From contig UROC01000040.1 in NCBI GenBank assembly GCA_900549345.1, forward strand, positions 1-15,976: a stretch of 15,976 nucleotides of DNA. Direction: 5' to 3'. Position numbers and translations under genes: made by a program. The stretch comes from an uncultured Collinsella sp. GTDB lineage: Bacteria > Actinomycetota > Coriobacteriia > Coriobacteriales > Coriobacteriaceae. The notes under the pieces are model-generated. The model saw only the letters and a program-made list of their open reading frames with translations, was not told the origin of the DNA and did no database searches. Of the stretch, positions 12,324 to 15,976 are shown piece by piece (position 1 is the stretch's first letter; each line of letters starts with the position of its first letter).

Positions 12324-14689
12324 TAGCGCTCGCCTCCTTCCATGACGGCTGCAATTTCTTCTTGGGTAAGCCCCAACTCCTCGGCGGAAAGCTGCGACTG
12401 TGCAATCTCCAGGTACGCCGGGCAGCCGTGCAGCAGCTCCTCGTGCGTGCCGGTGCCCACTACGTGACCGTCGTCGAGCACGATGATCTGGTCGGCGTGC
12501 ATGATGGTCGCGATGCGCTGGGCCACGACCACGAGTGCGGCGTCGGTGACGTTTTTGGCCAGCTCCTCGCGCAGGCGCGCGTCGGTCTTGTAGTCGAGGG
12601 CGCTAAACGAGTCATCGAACACCACGACCTCGGGCTTTTTGGCCAACGCGCGGGCAATGGCCAGGCGTTGGCGCTGACCACCCGAAACATTGGAGCCGCC
12701 CTGGCTGATGGGGGAGTTGTAACCGCCCTCGCGCTCGGCGATAAAGTCCTCGGCCTGGGCGATGCGTGCCGCCTGGCGCATATCATCATCGCTCACCATG
12801 TCGCCGGCAAACTTGAGGTTGCTCGCGACGGTGCCCGAGAACAGGCGACCCTGCTGCGGGATGTAACCAATGCGGCGGCGCAGCTCGGAAAGGGTCATGT
12901 CGCGCACGTCGATGCCGTCGAGCGAAATGCTGCCGCCCGTGACGTCGTACAGGCGCGGAATCAGCTGCACGAGCGTGGACTTGCCCGAGCCCGTGGAGCC
13001 AATGATGCCGAGCATCTGACCGGCATGCGTGGTAAAGTTCACGCCGCTGATGACATCGGCGCGGGCATCGGGATACTGGAAGCTCACGTCGCGGAAGGTG
13101 AGCTCACCGCGCGGCGCGCTGGCTGCGGGCAGTTTGGGCGAGGCAGGGTCGTTGATGCTCGTGGGGCAGGTGATGACCTCTTCCACGCGCTCTGCTGCGA
13201 CCTCGGCGCGGGGCAGGATAACCGAAACCATGGTGAGGATCATAAACGCCATGACGATCTGCATGGTGTAGGAGATGAACGCCATCATGTTGCCGACCTG
13301 CATCACGCCGTCGGACACGCCCTGCGCGCCAAACCAGACGATAAGCACGGTGATGCAGTTCATGACGAGCATCATGAGCGGCATCATAAAGCTCATGGCG
13401 CGGTTGGTGTAGAGCTGCGTGGTCATCAGGTCGAGGGACGCCTGGTCAAAGCGCTCGAGCTCATGCTCCTCGCGGTTGAACGAGCGGATGGGCATAAGGC
13501 CGTCGAGCAGCTCGCGGGCGGTAAGGTTCACGCGGTCCACAAAGCTCTGCATCTTTTTGAACTTGGGCATGGTGAGGCCCATGAGCACGCCGACGACGGC
13601 CGAGACCGCGATGATGGCCACGGCGATGGTCCACTCCAGGCCGGTGTGGTTGGCCAGGACGCGCATGACGGCGACGATGCCCATGACGGGCGCCATGAGG
13701 CACATGCGGATAAACAGGGTTGCGGCCATCTGAATCTGCTGAATGTCGTTGGTGCAGCGGGTGATGAGCGAGGCCTGGCTAAACTTGCCCACCTCGGCCG
13801 GCGAGAAGTGCATAACCTTGTTGAAGGTCTCGCGGCGCAGGTCGCGGGCGATGGAGCAGGCGGTGCGCGAAGCCACGGCACCGGTCAGGATGGTGGCGAC
13901 CAGCGACACCAGACACAGACCAAACATCGTGGTCGCCATGCGGCCCAGGTAGGCGTTCTGCACGTCGGCGGGGTCGATACCCTGTGCCTTGTACTCGTCC
14001 TGCACATAGCTCACGGCGCGTTGGGTCACGATGGAGCCCGACATGGAGCCCATTTTGTCCGCCATACCGTTGGCGCCCTCGACGAGCTTGCCCTGGTCGA
14101 TTAGGCCGCCTTCAACGCCTAGACGCAGACTCTTCATGGTGATCTTGCCGCCGTCGGCATCAATCTGCTTTTGCATATTCTGCGCCGCTGCGGCCTTTTG
14201 CTGCATCTTGGCGAGCTGGTCGGGCGTCATCGCTGCCATTTGCTCGGGCGTGGGCATGGCTTGGGCGTCGCTGTTGCCTTTCTCGCTGGACGCGCCCATC
14301 ATGTCGCCCATGGAGCTGGCGTCGATGCCTTGGTTGAGCGAAAGGACGACGGTCTCGGGCAGGCTCATGATGTCGGCAATCTTGCTGCCGTCGGCGCGCT
14401 CGTCCTCGGTGCCCTTGTACGTGCGGATGCCGTTCTTGTCCGCCTTGCCAAACGCAGCCTCTACCGTCTTGGCATCCTTGGCGCTCATAAAGAGTTCGAG
14501 GTCGTCGAGCGATTCGGCGCGAATGGTGTCGGGCACGGGCGAGGCGATGCCGCCTTGCTGCACGCCCACGTCGACGATGTCGCTCATATAGGTAGGCAGC
14601 GCCAGATCGGCGTTGCAGCTGATTACGATAAGTACGATAGCTGCGAACAGTGATGGGACATGCTTTTTAAAGAGCTTGAGAATCCTCAC
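12323..14689 (-). CDS. ABC exporter half-transporter with degenerate ATPase site and large extracellular insertion
   Basis: This 788-residue protein is about 170-200 residues longer than a normal half-transporter. TM1 (about 11-30) is followed by a polar insertion (about 45-248), rich in Met, Gln and Ala with a predicted helical part (about 148-178), before TM2 at about 251; this should face outside. TMs continue to about 490. The ATPase domain has Walker A GSTGSGKS (564-571) and a canonical signature VSGGQ (668-672), but the catalytic Glu after Walker B is Asp693 (FDDS) and the H-loop His is Gln724. It should form the non-hydrolysing site of a heterodimer with the downstream subunit. The start is GTG 14689, overlapping the marR stop as GTGA, with AGGAG upstream. 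Regulation is probably through MarR. Confidence 0.9.
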   Translation of the reverse strand: MRILKLFKKHVPSLFAAIVLIVISCNADLALPTYMSDIVDVGVQQGGIASPVPDTIRAESLDDLELFMSAKDAKTVEAAFGKADKNGIRTYKGTEDERADGSKIADIMSLPETVVLSLNQGIDASSMGDMMGASSEKGNSDAQAMPTPEQMAAMTPDQLAKMQQKAAAAQNMQKQIDADGGKITMKSLRLGVEGGLIDQGKLVEGANGMADKMGSMSGSIVTQRAVSYVQDEYKAQGIDPADVQNAYLGRMATTMFGLCLVSLVATILTGAVASRTACSIARDLRRETFNKVMHFSPAEVGKFSQASLITRCTNDIQQIQMAATLFIRMCLMAPVMGIVAVMRVLANHTGLEWTIAVAIIAVSAVVGVLMGLTMPKFKKMQSFVDRVNLTARELLDGLMPIRSFNREEHELERFDQASLDLMTTQLYTNRAMSFMMPLMMLVMNCITVLIVWFGAQGVSDGVMQVGNMMAFISYTMQIVMAFMILTMVSVILPRAEVAAERVEEVITCPTSINDPASPKLPAASAPRGELTFRDVSFQYPDARADVISGVNFTTHAGQMLGIIGSTGSGKSTLVQLIPRLYDVTGGSISLDGIDVRDMTLSELRRRIGYIPQQGRLFSGTVASNLKFAGDMVSDDDMRQAARIAQAEDFIAEREGGYNSPISQGGSNVSGGQRQRLAIARALAKKPEVVVFDDSFSALDYKTDARLREELAKNVTDAALVVVAQRIATIMHADQIIVLDDGHVVGTGTHEELLHGCPAYLEIAQSQLSAEELGLTQEEIAAVMEGGER

Positions 14690-15135
14690 TCGGCATCTCT
14701 CCTTTCTTGATTGCAGTCGATAATATCGTTGAGACGCCTTAGAAGGCGCACCATCTCTTGGGTATCTGTTTCGCCGAGCTGCTCGAGGAAGGCCGCGGTG
14801 CGCTCCTCGAATTCCCGACGTTTGATTTCGAGATTCTGGAATCCCTTGTCGGTCATCGTGACGTGTACACGACGACGGTCGGTCTTTGAGTGCTCGCGCT
14901 CGACCCAGCCCTTGGCTTCGAGAGTGCGTAAGATATTGGCGATGCGGGCACTCGAGACCCAGGCGCGATTTGCGAGTTCGCTCGGCGTGAGCGAACCGCC
15001 AGCGAGCATGAGGGCGCGCATGACAGCCATCTCGCCGCCGAGAGCTTTGTCCGCAGAGCGTGAAATGCGATGATGCATGCTGCCAAACTCAGTTAAGAGC
15101 TGACGTCCAAGCTCATGGAAATCGGTATCTTCCAC
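14686..15135 (-). CDS. MarR-family transcriptional regulator
   Basis: This 149-residue DNA-binding protein has the MarR winged helix-turn-helix at about 49-97: LTPSELANRAWVSSARIANILRTLEAKGW, then the wing EHSKTDRRRVHVTMTDKG with the conserved D-R-R-R. Helices on both sides form the dimer interface. It is the first gene of a three-gene operon with two ABC exporter subunits overlapping downstream, an arrangement common for ligand-released repressors of efflux pumps. GTG 15135 is chosen because AGGGG lies about six bases upstream and the N-terminus aligns with family length. An inverted repeat at 15130-15172 overlaps its translation start and probable promoter, so autorepression is likely. The ligand is unknown. 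Confidence 0.92.
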   Translation of the reverse strand: MEDTDFHELGRQLLTEFGSMHHRISRSADKALGGEMAVMRALMLAGGSLTPSELANRAWVSSARIANILRTLEAKGWVEREHSKTDRRRVHVTMTDKGFQNLEIKRREFEERTAAFLEQLGETDTQEMVRLLRRLNDIIDCNQERRDAE

Positions 15136-15179
15136 CGAAAACCCCTAACACTAGAAACTACTTTCGGTGAAAGATGATA
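15130..15179 (-). promoter_or_regulatory. Probable MarR operator and promoter
   Basis: TTCCACCGAAA (15130-15140) and TTTCGGTGAAA (15162-15172) form an inverted repeat with one mismatch, separated by 21 bp. A possible minus-strand -10 TATCAT (15179-15174) sits just upstream, with no good -35. The left arm covers the GTG start, so bound protein could block initiation at both levels. Confidence 0.45.
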
Positions 15180-15243
15180 CCCGCATATTCGGGCCTCATG
15201 CAGTGGGCAATATAAAGAGCGCATAAAGAGTTAAAAAATTCAA

Positions 15244-15384
15244 TTGCTGAAGCGTTTCAAAGAACTACTATGCCCGCGGTTAGGCGGGGGGTTGTCACCA
15301 CCATGACGACTGGGACTCATTTATCGCCACGTGCGATGCTCCAACTTCCCGCAAGGAGACACCTGAATCAAGGGGGTTGGAGTC
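15244..15384 (+). promoter_or_regulatory. Promoter and leader of the SDR gene
   Basis: TTGCTG (15244-15249), a 16-bp spacer and TACTAT (15266-15271) make a plausible promoter. A CCCGC/GCGGG hairpin follows near 15273-15290. CTCCAAC (15339-15345) pairs perfectly with GTTGGAG (15376-15382), immediately before the ATG and next to AGGGGG (15371-15376), so the ribosome site could be partly masked. Confidence 0.35.
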
Positions 15385-15976
15385 ATGGCATTTGACTTCA
15401 CGGGCAAAACCGCGATCGTTACCGGCGGCACTCAGGGCATTGGCCTCGAGATTGCCAAGGGCATCGTTGCGGGCGGCGGACACGTCGCGCTCATCGCAAG
15501 GAACGCTGCTAAGGGCGAGGCCGCGGTGGCCGAGCTTGGCGAGGGCAACAAGTTCTATCAGCTCGATGTCGCCGATGCACCCAAGGCACGCGAGACCGTC
15601 GAGCAGATTTTTACGGACCTGCCGCAAACCAACATCCTGATCAACTGCGCTGGCGTCATCAGCACCAAGAAATTCGACGAGATTGATGACACCGAGTGGC
15701 GTCGCACCATCGACATCAACCTCAACGGTACCTTCACTATGATGAACGCCGTGTATCCGCACTTTAAGGCGGCCCATGCCGGCACTATCGTCAACGTGAG
15801 TTCCGTAGCGGGCAAGATCGGTGGCGGCCTGCTCGGCACAGCCGCCTACGCCAGCTCCAAGGCCGGTGTTAACGGTCTAACCAAGGCAGTCGCCAAGGAA
15901 GGCGGCAAGTTTGGCGTCCGCTGCAACGCCGTGTGCCCGTCACTTACCCTTACCGATATGACCTCGATTCTCTCTG
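15385..15976 (+). CDS. Short-chain dehydrogenase/reductase (SDR), 3'-truncated by window end
   Basis: The first 197 residues of an NAD(P)-dependent classical SDR are present. The Rossmann cofactor loop is TGGTQGIG (13-20), then LDVAD (60-64), INCAGV (86-91), the structural Asn in DINLNG (110-115), NVSS (137-140), and the catalytic pair Tyr155 and Lys159 in YASSK. The SS-to-Tyr spacing is about two residues longer than usual because of a GGGLLG loop. CNAVCPS follows, as in 3-oxoacyl-ACP-reductase-like and sugar-alcohol SDRs. The start is ATG 15385 with AGGGGG upstream. Substrate cannot be assigned; FabG-like or polyol dehydrogenase roles are both possible. It is divergent from the marR operon, so MarR control of this gene is conceivable. 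The C-terminal 50-60 residues lie outside the window. Confidence 0.9.
   Translation, partial: MAFDFTGKTAIVTGGTQGIGLEIAKGIVAGGGHVALIARNAAKGEAAVAELGEGNKFYQLDVADAPKARETVEQIFTDLPQTNILINCAGVISTKKFDEIDDTEWRRTIDINLNGTFTMMNAVYPHFKAAHAGTIVNVSSVAGKIGGGLLGTAAYASSKAGVNGLTKAVAKEGGKFGVRCNAVCPSLTLTDMTSILS

Noticed and set aside
10611..14104. Long plus-strand open frames opposite the ABC genes (10611-11774 and 12362-14104)
   Set aside because: These are antisense shadows: His/Ala/Gly/Asp-rich translations without domains, lying on well-supported ABC exporter genes.
1..15976. tRNA, rRNA, origin or phage attachment sites
   Set aside because: I saw no cloverleaf, rRNA core, DnaA-box cluster or integrase-linked repeats in the window.

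Overview
The window looks like a chromosomal segment of a Coriobacteriia gut actinomycete, most likely Collinsella or a close relative. The evidence is the high GC content, strongly C/G-ending codons in the main metabolic genes, an agmatine-deiminase gene set with Coriobacteria-like products, and many small palindromic repeats built around GGGGACAGG and GGGGACGTTCT cores. The genus call is inference; no rRNA or other marker gene is present.

Left part (44-6866), agmatine catabolism. A short divergent membrane-protein ORF (44-361, minus) may be the 5' fragment of a membrane-linked regulator. It faces putrescine carbamoyltransferase (692-1765), an agmatine/putrescine antiporter (1899-3338), agmatine deiminase (3706-4911) and a second antiporter paralogue (5457-6866), all on plus. 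Together they import agmatine, deiminate it to N-carbamoylputrescine, phosphorolyse that to putrescine plus carbamoyl phosphate, and export putrescine. The carbamate kinase that would make ATP is not in the window. Unlike compact lactic-acid-bacterial agu operons, these genes are separated by long gaps full of perfect inverted repeats: a nested leader before ptcA, a 367-nt leader with a three-way junction before aguA, a branched terminator after aguA, and a terminator-like hairpin 20 nt before the second antiporter. A near-identical 14-base motif (ATTGCGG, A or G, TTAGGC) occurs upstream of ptcA and upstream of the second antiporter. This structured-RNA system is the best candidate for something undescribed.

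Middle part (6867-10466). Three minus-strand genes, a 63-aa unknown protein, a GNAT acetyltransferase and a class I AroG-type DAHP synthase, sit in repeat-rich DNA. This holds several REP-like palindromes, three 23-bp iterons, a 133-bp imperfect foldback, and a 238-bp element with perfect 35-bp terminal inverted repeats (10106-10343). One REP-like palindrome forms the C-terminal codons of the second antiporter.

Right part (10400-15976). A minus-strand operon encodes a MarR-family regulator and two overlapping ABC exporter half-transporters. Together they predict a heterodimer with one canonical and one degenerate ATP site, ending at a strong terminator. Upstream and divergent is the 5' part of a short-chain dehydrogenase/reductase that runs off the window end.
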